This document shows positions 18,801 to 26,952 of a DNA stretch of 64,000 nucleotides, piece by piece. The stretch is from the NCBI GenBank assembly GCA_963817465.1, contig CAWFOP010000020.1, forward strand, positions 496,001 through 560,000, written 5' to 3'. The first letter of the stretch is position 1. Every line of letters begins with the position of its first letter. This stretch comes from CAMPKL01 sp963817465 (lineage in GTDB: Bacteria; Acidobacteriota; Terriglobia; Bryobacterales; UBA6623). The position numbers and the translations under genes are program-made. The notes under the pieces are model-generated. The model saw only the letters and a list, made by a program, of their open reading frames with translations, was not told the origin of the DNA and did not search any database.

Positions 18801-21732
18801 TCGATGGCGCCTCGACCGTCCCCTCGTCAACCACGGTCCAATTGGCGAGAGAACCGCTGAAGCCGTCGCTAAGCAGCACCGTGGCGCCGCCCGACGGTTG
18901 AACCATGACCACAACTTGGTCACTTCCCGAGAGGCCTCCCGAGTCGGTGACAGAAGCAGTGATCGTATGGATGCCGACGCTGAGCGCACTGATCGAGAAG
19001 CCGGTCCCGGCCCCAATGGGACCGTCCAGATTGGATGTCCAGACTAGGTTGTCACCGTTCAGATCATCCTCCCCGTCGGAAGCTGTTCCCGCGAAGTCGA
19101 TCGAGGTTCCTACTTCGACCGTCAGACCATCGGCCGGCGCCGAAATCGTCACTGTCGGCGCCGTGTTTGTCGCCACTTCCACCGTGATCGAGTCCGACCC
19201 TGGCGCGCCGCTCGAGTCCACGACCGCAGCCGTGATGGTGTGCGTGCCGACGCTCAAGTACGACAGCCCGCCGGCGCCCGCTCCGAGGTTGCCGTCCAAG
19301 TCCGACGACCAGGAGATCGCGCTCGTCAGGTCGCCGTCCTCCGCATCGGAAGCGGTCGCCGCAAAGTTGATCAGGTCGCCTTCGAGGTAGGTGGCGCCGT
19401 CCGCGGGCTCGGAGATCGAGACCGTCGGCGCGACGTTCGGCGTCGTGCTGATGCGAACGTTGTCGAGTTGGAAGAACCCAAAGCCGGTCGCCGGCTCGGG
19501 AATGTTCCAGACGAACTTGATGCGCACGTCTTGGCCCGCGAACGAACTGACGTCGACCGCGCCCGGCGGATACGAGCCGCCCCCGGCCGGATTCTGCGTA
19601 TCGAGCTCATAGCCGCCGTTTAATGCGGTCAATACCGTTTGCGCAAGCAGCGGCGTTCCGCCTCCGGCCGGTTCGATCTCGACCGAGAACGTGCGGTCCA
19701 TCGTCGAGCCGAAGCGATACAGCTCCCAAGCGGCCCGATAGTCAAACAGCAACGTCACAGCTTCGGTCGGCAACGTCACGTCTTGGTACAGCTCCCGCCG
19801 GTTTACGAAGCTCGACGGCGGCGTAGACGGGTCGTCCCCGTTGAAGTCGTGCATGGCCGCGTACTGCCCGTCGGTCGGCTCGCTTCCGAAGAAATCGAGG
19901 CACGTGTAGTAGTCGACTTGCAAGCAATCAGTCGGAAACTGCACGCCCGCGCCGTCTACCTTCAGTTGCATGTTGGGGTTGGACGCGGTGTCGAGCTCCT
20001 TGACAGTCCAGCCGCTCAGGTCGCCCGTCTCGAAGCTGCCGTTGACGATCGGGTCGAGCGGATTCGACGTCACTTCCACTTGCGTCGGCGCCGCAAATCC
20101 GTTGTTCGATTCGCTGCTCTCCCCGACCGCATTGAGACGATCCGCCAATACGCCCACGTAGTAGGAGCCCGGAGCCAGTGAAGGAACGGTCACCGCGCCG
20201 TCGCAAGATCCGGCCTCGTCCGGAGCAAGACTCCCGACCGAGCACGAGAACTCTGCGTAGCGATCGTCGGCGTCGATGACTGCATCGGTCGAGAAGTAAA
20301 TGCCGGCTTCGAACGCTCCCGTCGCTTGCGAACCCTGGTTCCGGAACGTGGATGTGACCGGCATTTGGCCGCCGATCACCGCGCTCGCAGGCGCTGTGGC
20401 GCTCTCGGCGACGATATCGATTTGCGATCCGGAGACATCGGGCCAGCAGTTCGCGATCCCCACGTCGCCCAGATCGATCGTTTCGCCGGCGACGGGCGAC
20501 ACGACGACAGCAAGTCCGTCAAATACGCGGCTCTGGTTCTCGTTGTCGAGTGTGTTCGAGTTGATCGTCGTTTGGTTGTAGCGCTGCGCCGAGAAAGGGC
20601 CCACGCCTTGTTCCAGCGTTTGAGCCCGGATGGTGTAGGTCTCGCCGGCGGGCAACGGCGAGACGTTCAACGTCACCGAGCCGTCCACGGGCTCGTCGCC
20701 CAAGCCCAAGCGGAGATCCGAACCGCTGAACGTTTCGACGCGGTTCTGCCCGAACGGGCCTTCCGAGGTGCGATAGGCCCAAACGGAGACGCCCGTCGCC
20801 GTTTCGCACGCCGAGCCTTTCTTCAGATTGAGCTTGATTACGCCGCGGCCGCCGAGCGTCTGATCGAGAATCGGCGTGGCGTTTCGCGCGTACGTCCGCA
20901 AGATCGCGGACTTGTCGTCCTGCTCGAGCGAACGCATCAGAGTGTTGCCGCTGTCGCCGCCGGCGACCATCGTCGCCGTATTCGAATCGATGCTCTGCAG
21001 CAGCTCGCCGTCAGGCGCGATCGTCGAGTGCGTGATGCCGATGAAGTGTCCGGCTTCGTGCGTCGCGATTGACTGCACGTCGTAGTAGAAAGGTTGCCCC
21101 GTGTCAGATGTGGACCAGATCGCGTCCGTGTTGAACGCCATGCCGCAGTCGATCAGGGCCCCTCGCGGGTAGGTCACGCCCGCGGGTCCGGGGAACGGAA
21201 TCGAGGTCACCGCGCCCGCGTCGACCGGCAACCGCGTCTCGCCGGTGACCGGATCGGCTTCAGTCGTCACCGGATCGGTCAGCGCCCAGCACGGCGTGAG
21301 CGCGATCGCGGGAGCGATGCCGTTGTCCCACTCGATCACATTGACGCCGTCAAGCGCGTTGGCGCCCGAGACCGTCGTCGAGCCCGCGAAATTGACTACG
21401 GGGATGAGCGGCTCTTGCGGCAAGCCGTCGTCGACGGCTTCCCAAGCATTGAAGCCGGCTTCGACGCGCGACTCGAACTCCGATTGATTGACGTAGCTGG
21501 GCTTATGTGCCGGATTGTGAAACCATTCGATCGCCGCGGGAAACCCGCCAACGCCGCTGTACAGCCGCGAATCCCAGAAGATGTCGTAAATTGCGCCTGA
21601 ATTTGATTCCTTGCGGTCGAAGTTCTCTCCGGCGCTGGCCCGCCAAGGTGAAAAGAGCGCTAACGCAAAAACCGCCGCGACGCCCAGCAGCGCCATCCCA
21701 AAAAGTTGTTTGTGGCTTTGAATAAATCGCAT
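15808..21732 (-). CDS. giant secreted matrixin-like metalloprotease with CARDB, Ig-like and four tandem lectin-like domains
   Basis: A 1974-residue exported protein starting MRFIQSHKQLFGMALLG with one hydrophobic export segment. A matrixin-type zinc site, THEAGHFIGITHS (His225, His229, His235), is followed by SNTATM as the likely Met-turn. Next come a CARDB domain (about 430-555, ESSESNNGF), a carbohydrate-binding-like jelly roll (about 560-750, NGSFETGDLSGW) and five Ig-like units of the type PTVTISAPADG. From the third Ig-like unit on they alternate with four copies of a DUF1080/laminin-G-like domain (FSGTLASWTTVDEGS, NYYRFSMDAERKYRRL, LYSWGNDGLSFDDV). No anchor or sorting tail is visible. 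A small exported protein gene lies 22 bases upstream. Confidence 0.92.
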   Translation of the reverse strand: MRFIQSHKQLFGMALLGVAAVFALALFSPWRASAGENFDRKESNSGAIYDIFWDSRLYSGVGGFPAAIEWFHNPAHKPSYVNQSEFESRVEAGFNAWEAVDDGLPQEPLIPVVNFAGSTTVSGANALDGVNVIEWDNGIAPAIALTPCWALTDPVTTEADPVTGETRLPVDAGAVTSIPFPGPAGVTYPRGALIDCGMAFNTDAIWSTSDTGQPFYYDVQSIATHEAGHFIGITHSTIAPDGELLQSIDSNTATMVAGGDSGNTLMRSLEQDDKSAILRTYARNATPILDQTLGGRGVIKLNLKKGSACETATGVSVWAYRTSEGPFGQNRVETFSGSDLRLGLGDEPVDGSVTLNVSPLPAGETYTIRAQTLEQGVGPFSAQRYNQTTINSNTLDNENQSRVFDGLAVVVSPVAGETIDLGDVGIANCWPDVSGSQIDIVAESATAPASAVIGGQMPVTSTFRNQGSQATGAFEAGIYFSTDAVIDADDRYAEFSCSVGSLAPDEAGSCDGAVTVPSLAPGSYYVGVLADRLNAVGESSESNNGFAAPTQVEVTSNPLDPIVNGSFETGDLSGWTVKELDTASNPNMQLKVDGAGVQFPTDCLQVDYYTCLDFFGSEPTDGQYAAMHDFNGDDPSTPPSSFVNRRELYQDVTLPTEAVTLLFDYRAAWELYRFGSTMDRTFSVEIEPAGGGTPLLAQTVLTALNGGYELDTQNPAGGGSYPPGAVDVSSFAGQDVRIKFVWNIPEPATGFGFFQLDNVRISTTPNVAPTVSISEPADGATYLEGDLINFAATASDAEDGDLTSAISWSSDLDGNLGAGAGGLSYLSVGTHTITAAVVDSSGAPGSDSITVEVATNTAPTVTISAPADGLTVEVGTSIDFAGTASDGEDDLNGDNLVWTSNLDGPIGAGTGFSISALSVGIHTITASVTDSGGLSGSDQVVVMVQPSGGATVLLSDGFSGSLANWTVVDEGTVEAPSNWFIDAGVLKQASNIYGGSTSGAILPKPGTYLLAGDGAWTDYTFTTKLRSTDNDGAGVMFRYQDSDNYYRFSMDAERKYRRLAKKEGGQFAVLFEDAVPFQTGQSYDIRTIVSGDAIRILIDGEIWTTVHDAGPESGRVALYSWGNNGLSFDDVSVIEGGEISEPPTVTILTPTDGAAVFAGSMLTMSASALDEEDGNLSTSVSWTSSIDGALGSGASLSSVLTAGVHRITASAIDSDGLAAIAEISLVVESTSAPTTLFSDDFSGTLASWTTVDEGSTEAPSNWFIDNGFLRQASNIYGGSTSASELPKPGTYALAGNTAWTDYTFTTRLNSTDNDGLGVMFRYQDSDNYYRFSMDAERGYRRLVKKVGGNFTLLAEDAFSFELGHTYEVRTVVAGDSTLIYIDGQLWKAVTDADLANGEIALYSWGNDGLSFDDVLVVSGAAVSAPPALTITSPIDGSTLYGGAVQLTGAATDLQDGDLSSSISWSSDVDGPLGSGGSVSATLSIGMHAITASVADSSGLTASQEVAVTVSEAGNGSVLFSDDFSGTLDAWTVTDEGKTSAPSNWFIDSGVLRQGSNIYGGSTSAAPLPKPGTYLSAGSAGWTDYTFSLRLKSTDDDGLGVMFRCQDGDNYYRFSMDSQRKYRRLVKKVGGTFTLLAQDGTGYQTNQWYDVVVAVSGSLISIYIDGELWNSISDSSLPNGRIALYSWGNDGLSFDDVSVESGGLVELPPSVTISSPADGATVAESVDLAGTATDSQGSDLTANLNWSSDIDGALGIGGTVSATLSPGVHTITATVTDSGGLTGSQSVVVTVGLLFSDDFSSTLANWAIIDEGTTSAPSKWAINNGVLGQTSNIYGGTLVAADLPKPGTFAVAGDSVWTDYTFSTRLKATDNDGMGVMFRYQDSDNYYRFSMDSERKFRRLVKKVGGTFTLLAEEPVGYKTNQWYDLQVVLSGTSISIYIDGQLWNTITDGDLSNGSIALYSWGNNGLYFDDVLVQ
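15811..18880 (-). repeat. four tandem approx. 845-base coding repeats in the matrixin gene
   Basis: Lectin-like units lie at about 15811-16350, 16635-17185, 17476-18030 and 18326-18880, each separated by an Ig-like unit of about 285-295 bases, so the period is roughly 840-850 bases. Blocks such as the one encoding NYYRFSMD are almost the same in DNA across all four copies, while other parts have drifted. This is internal tandem duplication of a two-domain module. Confidence 0.85.
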
Positions 21733-21754
21733 CGCTCGGCGCCCCTCCCCGCCT

Positions 21755-22298
21755 CTACTGTTGAGCGCTCACCGAGCGAACTTCCTTCAGAAAATCTTCC
21801 AATCCTTCGGGCTTGCCTCGCGGCGTCCACGGTCGCCGCCTTGCCGGCGTGCTCCGCTACCGGGATGAGGCCGGCGAGAGCTCCCGTCGGCTGATACGCG
21901 GAGCCGTCGACTTTGAACTTGCGGCCGAAGAAAACGAGCCCTTCGCCGTTCGCGAGCTTCGGCGCCTGCGGCACGATAAGTTGCACCTTCCCCAGCGCGC
22001 CGCCGGGCACCGCCACCGAAACCGTTTTGTGCGGGAGCCCCTTGATCGTCTCCTCGACCGCTACGTCATAAAACGTGTAGATCACCCGGCCGACCCAGCG
22101 CGGCTCGCCCTTGATCACGCGTCCGCGAACGATCACGCTCGAGTCGGCCGCCAGACTCCTCACATCCGGCGCGGCGCCCTTCTCGATTTGCGGCAACTCG
22201 CCGACCGTCGATTTGAGGTCCTGGGCGGCCGCCGGCCCGCTTCCGGCCAAAAGAGCAAGCAGGCAACCGAAAAGGAAAAACCGTGAACCGATAGTCAT
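21755..22298 (-). CDS. small secreted protein upstream of the matrixin gene, frameshifted near 21830
   Basis: Starts at ATG 22296-22298 (MTIGSRFFLFGCLLALLAGSG), a signal peptide ending near AAAQ. The body holds SSVIVRGRVIKGEPRW, YDVAVEETIKGLPHKTVSV, VPGGALGKVQLI and GEGLVFFGRKF, the pattern of a bacterial secreted family often found beside matrixin genes. The uncorrected frame runs 16 codons past the neighbouring start and ends nonsensically at 21660. In the +1 frame TPRGKPEGLEDFLKEVRSVS ends at TAG 21755-21757, just before the matrixin gene. One indel around 21820-21850 gives about 180 residues. Function unknown; co-secretion or regulation of the protease is possible. Confidence 0.72.
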
Positions 22299-22590
22299 GA
22301 CCGCAATCCTTTGCCGGAAGCGACGGCAAAACGCGAGGTGGGGCATGGTGATATGCTCCGTTCCGCGCTTGCTTCAGTCAATGGACCTTTCGGACCCTTC
22401 GCGACGGAACCAAAGTTTCAACAATAAAAACGATCCCGCGTCAGGGAGGAAGCCGCGGGCCCCTCCTCGCCTGAGACCGCCGCCTTCGCAACAGCCAGAA
22501 TTAGGATGCTCGCGGCCGTGAGATCCGTAAATACTCCCCCGGTAATAGGAAGGGCAATAGATCTTCGGAGAAAGGTCCTATGACTAAAGT
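22299..22590. other. intergenic region, no gene seen
   Basis: About 290 bases between two minus-strand genes. Reading the minus strand, TTGACT lies about 22-25 bases before ATATCACC near 22350, which may be a weak promoter for the secreted-protein/matrixin pair. The rest (22380-22590) has an A-rich patch and GC-rich stretches without an open frame I can support. Confidence 0.4.
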
Positions 22591-23397
22591 TCAGTGCGTC
22601 ATCGCGTAGATGATGTAGTTGACCCCGAAACGATAGGCCAGCGCGGTCATCGGTTCAGGGTATTCCGGCAGGTCGGCGTGTTCCCAAGCGTCGCCGATGT
22701 CCATGTTGTAGTTGACGGCGACGAGCAGACGGCCTTCCCCGTCGAAGATCCCGCGCCAGCGCGGTCCGGTGTCTTGCGGTTCCACATAGATCGAGCCGTC
22801 GGACCCGCGGCGCAGATGCCGTAGCCCCGGGATCTGCGTGCGCTGATCGAGATCGTAGAGCACATGCAGCAGCGCGTCATCCTCGCCGAGATCGACGATC
22901 GGAGAGCCGGGAAAGACGCGGTTCATCGACTCCTGGAAGACATCCCAGTCCGCGGCGCCGTAAAAGTCGTCGACGACGAGAAAACCGCCTCGCATCAAAT
23001 ACTCCCGCAGGCGGGCGACTTCCTCGTCGCTCAGATCCCAGTAGCCCACCTGCGTTGCATACGCCCACGGGAAATCGAAGATGCGGTCGTCGGTCAGCGC
23101 AAAGTGCCGGCCCGCGCCCACATCAATGCCCGTCAGGCGCTCGATGCCCTGCTCGAAATGCACGTCCGCCGCCGGCCAGTCCTGCCGCCACCAAGGCCTG
23201 CTGTAGCCAAAAAAACCGGTCGCGAGATTCTTGTATTCGACACGAAAGAAGTGAAATTCGGCGTTTGGCGGATCTTGCGAGCTGACCGACTCGCCCCACA
23301 GCCCGTCGCTCCATTGTGCGGCGGCGCAGGCGCACAGACAGGCGATCGCGACAGCGATTCGGCTCGCCCGGAGTTTCGCCGCGCCCATCGGTCGCAT
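22591..23397 (-). CDS. secreted DUF4159 domain protein
   Basis: A 268-residue exported protein; the hydrophobic segment RIAVAIACLCACAAA after Met4 is the signal region. DUF4159 features are present: FHFFRVEYKNLA near residue 48, FPWAYATQVGYWDLSDEE, then LREYLMRGGFLVVDDFYG and a C-terminal RLLVAVNYNMDIGDAWEHAD with YRFGVNYIIYAMTH. DUF4159 has a class-I glutamine-amidotransferase-like fold, and its role is unknown. It follows the oxidoreductase gene on the same strand by 31 bases, so both may be expressed together. Confidence 0.87.
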   Translation of the reverse strand: MRPMGAAKLRASRIAVAIACLCACAAAQWSDGLWGESVSSQDPPNAEFHFFRVEYKNLATGFFGYSRPWWRQDWPAADVHFEQGIERLTGIDVGAGRHFALTDDRIFDFPWAYATQVGYWDLSDEEVARLREYLMRGGFLVVDDFYGAADWDVFQESMNRVFPGSPIVDLGEDDALLHVLYDLDQRTQIPGLRHLRRGSDGSIYVEPQDTGPRWRGIFDGEGRLLVAVNYNMDIGDAWEHADLPEYPEPMTALAYRFGVNYIIYAMTH

Positions 23398-23428
23398 TAT
23401 GACGCGCGCCCCCTGTCGCCATTGGCGC

Positions 23429-24568
23429 TTACATCTTCAAGGCTTCGTCGCGCGTAATCACGCGTTCTTGCTCGTAGGCGATCCGGCCCATGATCGCCGT
23501 TAGGGTGCTCTCGGCGGCCTCGGCCAGCCGGTTTTCCGCGGGGATCTCACCGCGGACACCCTTCAAGAAATGATCCACCACATCGGCGTTGATGTTGTAG
23601 TCGGTTTTCACCACAACCGGCTCCTGGTTGCCGACATAGACCTCAAAGCCTTGTCTTGTCGTATGGATCACGCCCTGATCGCCGAAGAAATACTCGCCGA
23701 CGTCCCGGTAGCCGCGCGGGCAGATCTGGTTGCCGGCATGGCTGTAGACGCGTCCGTCCGGGAGTTTGTAGGTGATGCCGAACGTGTCCACGATGTCGCC
23801 GATGTCGGTCCGAACCGCTCGGTCGGCAAAGCCCGACACCGAAACCGGGTTGACGCCGGTGAACCAATGCGCGACATCGATGTTGTGGCAGTTCTGCTCG
23901 ACGATGATGTCGCCGGAGCGCTCTTTGTAGAACAGCCAATTGCGGATTTTCTCTTCCGACTCCGAGTGCCGGCTGCGGCGCGGCAAGTCGCCTCCGATCC
24001 AAGCCGTGCGAATCATGCCGATTTCGCCGATCTCGCCGTTTTGCACGCGCTCGTACGCCTCGCGGTAGTCCTTGCCGAAGCGCTGCTGGAAGTCGACGAT
24101 CACCATCTGCCCCGGCTTCACCTTCTTCGCCGTCTCCATAACGCGGCGAATGCCCGCCGGGTCGACCGCCACCGGCTTCTCGAGCAGAATGGGTTTGCCC
24201 GACTCTACCGCCAGTTCCACGTGTTCCGGGTGCAAATAGGGCGGAGTGGCGATGTAGATCGCGTCAATGTCGGAATCGAGGATCGCCTTGGCGCTCTTGT
24301 AAGTCTTGGCGTCCTTCGCCGGCAAGGCTTGCTTGGCAGCCTCGAGTTGGTCGTCATAGATGTCCGCCAGTGCGGCCATCTCCGCCCCGGCGTGCTTGAC
24401 GAAGAAGCCGCCGACATTCGTGCCGCGGCGCCCGGCGCCGAGCAAGCCGATCTTCACGCGATCGTTGGCGGGCGTCCCTTTCACCGACTCCGGTTTGATG
24501 ATGGTCCAGCCGGCCGCCGCGACGGCGGCGGCGCGTGCGATTTCACGACGGGTCTTCTGTTCGGCCAT
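23429..24568 (-). CDS. Gfo/Idh/MocA family oxidoreductase, exported by a twin-arginine-like leader
   Basis: A 379-residue NAD(P)-dependent sugar or inositol dehydrogenase type. The N-terminus TRREIARAAAVAAAGWTIIK looks like a twin-arginine leader. The Rossmann motif is IGLLGAGRRGTNVGG (about 40-54), followed by ADIYDD, YIATPPYLHPEHVELAVESG and the family hallmark ILLEKPVAVDPAG with its EKP lysine. The C-terminal beta-sheet domain contains DIIVEQNCHNIDVAHWF. Exported members are common in planctomycetes and acidobacteria, where they act on plant or algal sugar derivatives. The substrate cannot be read here. Confidence 0.9.
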   Translation of the reverse strand: MAEQKTRREIARAAAVAAAGWTIIKPESVKGTPANDRVKIGLLGAGRRGTNVGGFFVKHAGAEMAALADIYDDQLEAAKQALPAKDAKTYKSAKAILDSDIDAIYIATPPYLHPEHVELAVESGKPILLEKPVAVDPAGIRRVMETAKKVKPGQMVIVDFQQRFGKDYREAYERVQNGEIGEIGMIRTAWIGGDLPRRSRHSESEEKIRNWLFYKERSGDIIVEQNCHNIDVAHWFTGVNPVSVSGFADRAVRTDIGDIVDTFGITYKLPDGRVYSHAGNQICPRGYRDVGEYFFGDQGVIHTTRQGFEVYVGNQEPVVVKTDYNINADVVDHFLKGVRGEIPAENRLAEAAESTLTAIMGRIAYEQERVITRDEALKM

Positions 24569-24734
24569 GGCGTGGGTCTCCAGGCTCGCGATTCTAGCAA
24601 TAGAGTTGCCGTTTGCTCTTTCGGCGCCTGATGCCGACGCACTTCGCGTGGTAAATTATTGGGTTACAGACCGAGACGCCGCGCCCGGGCCCTCAGCGCC
24701 GGGCGTCCTCGTTTTGCAGCCCTTTCGGTACTCC

Positions 24735-25616
24735 GTGAGCGCCCCCGACCAAGACTCCGACGAGGTCCGGCAAGACCCGGAACCGACGCCCGTTGAAGGC
24801 GTCGAAGCCGCCGATTCGCAAGTCGACGACGAGCGCGAGCCGTCCCCTTTCGATGTCGCCATCGCCGAATACGCCGGGCCGCTCGACTTGCTGCTCGATC
24901 TGATCCGCAAGCACAAGATCAATATCTACGACATCCCGATCCACCGGATCACGGCGCAGTACCTCGACTACCTCAAAAAGGCCGAGCAGTTCAACATCGA
25001 TCTCGGCGGCGAGTTCGTGTTCATGGCCGCCACGTTGATCCAGATCAAGTCGAAGATGCTGTTGCCCAAGGACCCCATGGTTCCCGAGGACGAGCAAGAG
25101 GATCCCCGCGACGAGTTGGTGCGCCAGCTCCTCGATCACGAGAAGTTCATGCAGGCCGCGCAGATGCTGCGCGACAAACGCGTCATCGAGGAGAACGTCT
25201 GGTCCAATCCGCCGATCGGATCCTTTCTTGAAGAGGACGACGACGAGCCGGGCATAGCGGTCAGCGCCTTCGATTTGGTCAAGACCTTCGAGTCCGTGCT
25301 CGAGCGCTTCAAGAATCGACCGACATACAACATCGCGGAAGAGGAAGTGTCGGTCGCGAGCCGCATCGACTTCCTCAAAAACATGCTGCTCAGCGAAGAC
25401 CGGCCTCTCGACCTCGCCGAGGTCTTCGAGCGGCAGCCGAGCGTGCGCGCGCTGGTCGCGACCTTCTTGGCCGTGCTCGAGCTCGTTCGCATGCAAGCCG
25501 TCGCGTTGCGCCAGAGCGAGATTTTCGGCTCGATCGTCATCCGCAAGCACAAAATGTTCGATGCGGTCTTCGCCGACGATGGGCCGATGACCGCCGCCGA
25601 CGCCGAATACGCTTAG
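24735..25616 (+). CDS. scpA: segregation and condensation protein A
   Basis: ScpA is the kleisin subunit that bridges SMC and ScpB in chromosome condensation. The domain begins with FDVAIAEYAGPLDLLLDLIRKH and IYDIPIHRITAQYLDYL; the central part has LIQIKSKMLLP and the C-terminal winged helix ends with FLAVLELVRMQAVALRQ. The open frame extends upstream, but the GTG at 24735 leading into an acidic N-terminal tail fits the family; a TTG at 24713 is an alternative. About 293 residues. scpB follows by 8 bases with no gap for a separate promoter. A TAAATT-like box lies near 24651. Confidence 0.93.
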   Translation: MSAPDQDSDEVRQDPEPTPVEGVEAADSQVDDEREPSPFDVAIAEYAGPLDLLLDLIRKHKINIYDIPIHRITAQYLDYLKKAEQFNIDLGGEFVFMAATLIQIKSKMLLPKDPMVPEDEQEDPRDELVRQLLDHEKFMQAAQMLRDKRVIEENVWSNPPIGSFLEEDDDEPGIAVSAFDLVKTFESVLERFKNRPTYNIAEEEVSVASRIDFLKNMLLSEDRPLDLAEVFERQPSVRALVATFLAVLELVRMQAVALRQSEIFGSIVIRKHKMFDAVFADDGPMTAADAEYA

Positions 25617-25624
25617 GGAGAAGC

Positions 25625-26434
25625 ATGGATCAAGTGGACGAGCAGACCGCTGAAGAGCAGGCTGCGGAAGAACAGCGGAACGCTGACGCGATCGAGCCCT
25701 CGACGGCCGACAGCGAGGCCGCCGAACCGCAAGCGTCGCAGAACCTCGAGCAGCCGACGTTGCCCGGAACCTTGCCCGAGCCGGCCGAGCGCTTGGCTTT
25801 GCTCGAGGCGATCGTGTATGTCGCCGATGAACCGCTCAGCGCCGAGCAGATCTCCGAAGGTCTCGGATTTCCGCTCGAAACCGTTCGCGCCGACCTCGTC
25901 GGGCTCGTGGAGTCGTTCAGGCCCGAGACGCGCGGCCTGGAGGTGCGACAGGTCGCCGGCGGCTTCAAGATGTTCACCAAGGCCGAACATCACGACGCCG
26001 TGCGCAAGTTCGTCAAGTCGCTGCGGCCCAAGCTCAAACTTTCGCTTCCGGCGCTCGAGACGCTCGCCGTCGTGGCCTACAAGCAGCCGATCACGCTGCC
26101 CGAGATCCAAGCCATCCGCGGCGTCAACGCCAGCGGCGTCATCCACACCCTGCTCAAGCACAAGCTCATCTCCACAGCGGGCCGCAAGAAGGTCGTCGGC
26201 AAGCCGATGATGTACAAGACCACGCGCGAGTTCCTGATCCAGTTCGGGCTCAACGACCTCAGCGAGCTGCCCAACCTCAAGGAGCTCGAAGAGCTCAGCC
26301 GCGCAGCCTTGGGCGAAGAGGACGAGCAAGAGGCCGTGGAGGGTCAGGCTCCGACGGGCGCCCCTGAAGTGAGCCCGGGGAATGAGCCCGGGGAAAATGA
26401 GCCAGGGGAATTCGTGACGGATCCCGAGAAGTAG
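25625..26434 (+). CDS. scpB: segregation and condensation protein B
   Basis: A 269-residue ScpB. An acidic, glutamine-rich N-terminal tail of about 55 residues precedes the two winged-helix domains: ALLEAIVYVADEPLSAEQIS, then LEVRQVAGGFKMFTKAEHH, LPALETLAVVAYKQPITLPE, IRGVNASGVIHTLLKHKLI and KPMMYKTTREFLIQFGLNDL. These are standard ScpB features. The C-terminus carries a glycine/proline/glutamate stretch with the short repeat GNEPGENEPGE. It works with ScpA and Smc; smc is not in this window. Confidence 0.95.
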   Translation: MDQVDEQTAEEQAAEEQRNADAIEPSTADSEAAEPQASQNLEQPTLPGTLPEPAERLALLEAIVYVADEPLSAEQISEGLGFPLETVRADLVGLVESFRPETRGLEVRQVAGGFKMFTKAEHHDAVRKFVKSLRPKLKLSLPALETLAVVAYKQPITLPEIQAIRGVNASGVIHTLLKHKLISTAGRKKVVGKPMMYKTTREFLIQFGLNDLSELPNLKELEELSRAALGEEDEQEAVEGQAPTGAPEVSPGNEPGENEPGEFVTDPEK

Positions 26435-26480
26435 ACCGTCGAGGCGCTCGGCGACCGAGCGTCGGAACCTGGCCGCGCAG

Positions 26481-26486
26481 TACAAT
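26481..26486 (+). promoter_or_regulatory. candidate -10 box (TACAAT) for rpiB
   Basis: TACAAT ends 10 bases before the rpiB ATG at 26496, predicting transcription to start about 3 bases from the ATG, so an almost leaderless message. No clear -35 box is seen. Confidence 0.4.
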
Positions 26487-26495
26487 CGGGGGCTG

Positions 26496-26945
26496 ATGAA
26501 AATCCTGATCGGGGGCGATCACGCCGGCTTCGAGCTCAAGAAGCTGATCCGTGACAAGTTGGAGTCCGAAGGCCATGAGGTGACGGACTTGGGCGCCGCC
26601 GTCTACGACCCGGACGACGACTATCCCGATTTTTCACTCGCGGTCAGCGAGGGCGTGGCCCAAGGCAAGGCCGACCGCGGAATCGTGATCTGCGGCTCCG
26701 GCGTCGGTGCGGCCATCGCCGCCAACAAGGTCCGCGGAGCGCGAGCTTCGATGGTGCAAGACACCTACTCGGCCGCCCAGGGCGTGCAGCACGACGACAT
26801 GAACGTGATCTGCCTCGGCGGCCGCGTCACCGGCTCGGCGTTGGCTGAAGCCATCGTGGAGGCGTTCTTGAACGCCCGCTTTACCGGCGAAGAGCGTCAC
26901 CGCCGGCGTCTCAAGAAGGTGCTGGACGCCGAAGCGCGGTTTTGA
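26496..26945 (+). CDS. rpiB: ribose 5-phosphate isomerase B
   Basis: A 149-residue RpiB, which interconverts ribose 5-phosphate and ribulose 5-phosphate in the pentose phosphate pathway. Motifs seen: ILIGGDHAGFELK at the start, GAAVYDPDDDYPDF, the catalytic cysteine in IVICGSGVGAAIAANKV, and HDDMNVICLGGRV. Length and order are standard. It is separate from scpB by about 60 bases and has its own likely promoter. It converges on the YdcF-like gene. Confidence 0.95.
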   Translation: MKILIGGDHAGFELKKLIRDKLESEGHEVTDLGAAVYDPDDDYPDFSLAVSEGVAQGKADRGIVICGSGVGAAIAANKVRGARASMVQDTYSAAQGVQHDDMNVICLGGRVTGSALAEAIVEAFLNARFTGEERHRRRLKKVLDAEARF

Positions 26946-26952
26946 GCCGCGA

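Noticed and set aside
15811..18880. Long regular repeats that could suggest a CRISPR array or a VNTR
   Set aside because: The repeats are about 845 bases, fully coding, in phase, and translate to two alternating protein domains. No short direct repeats with unique spacers are present.
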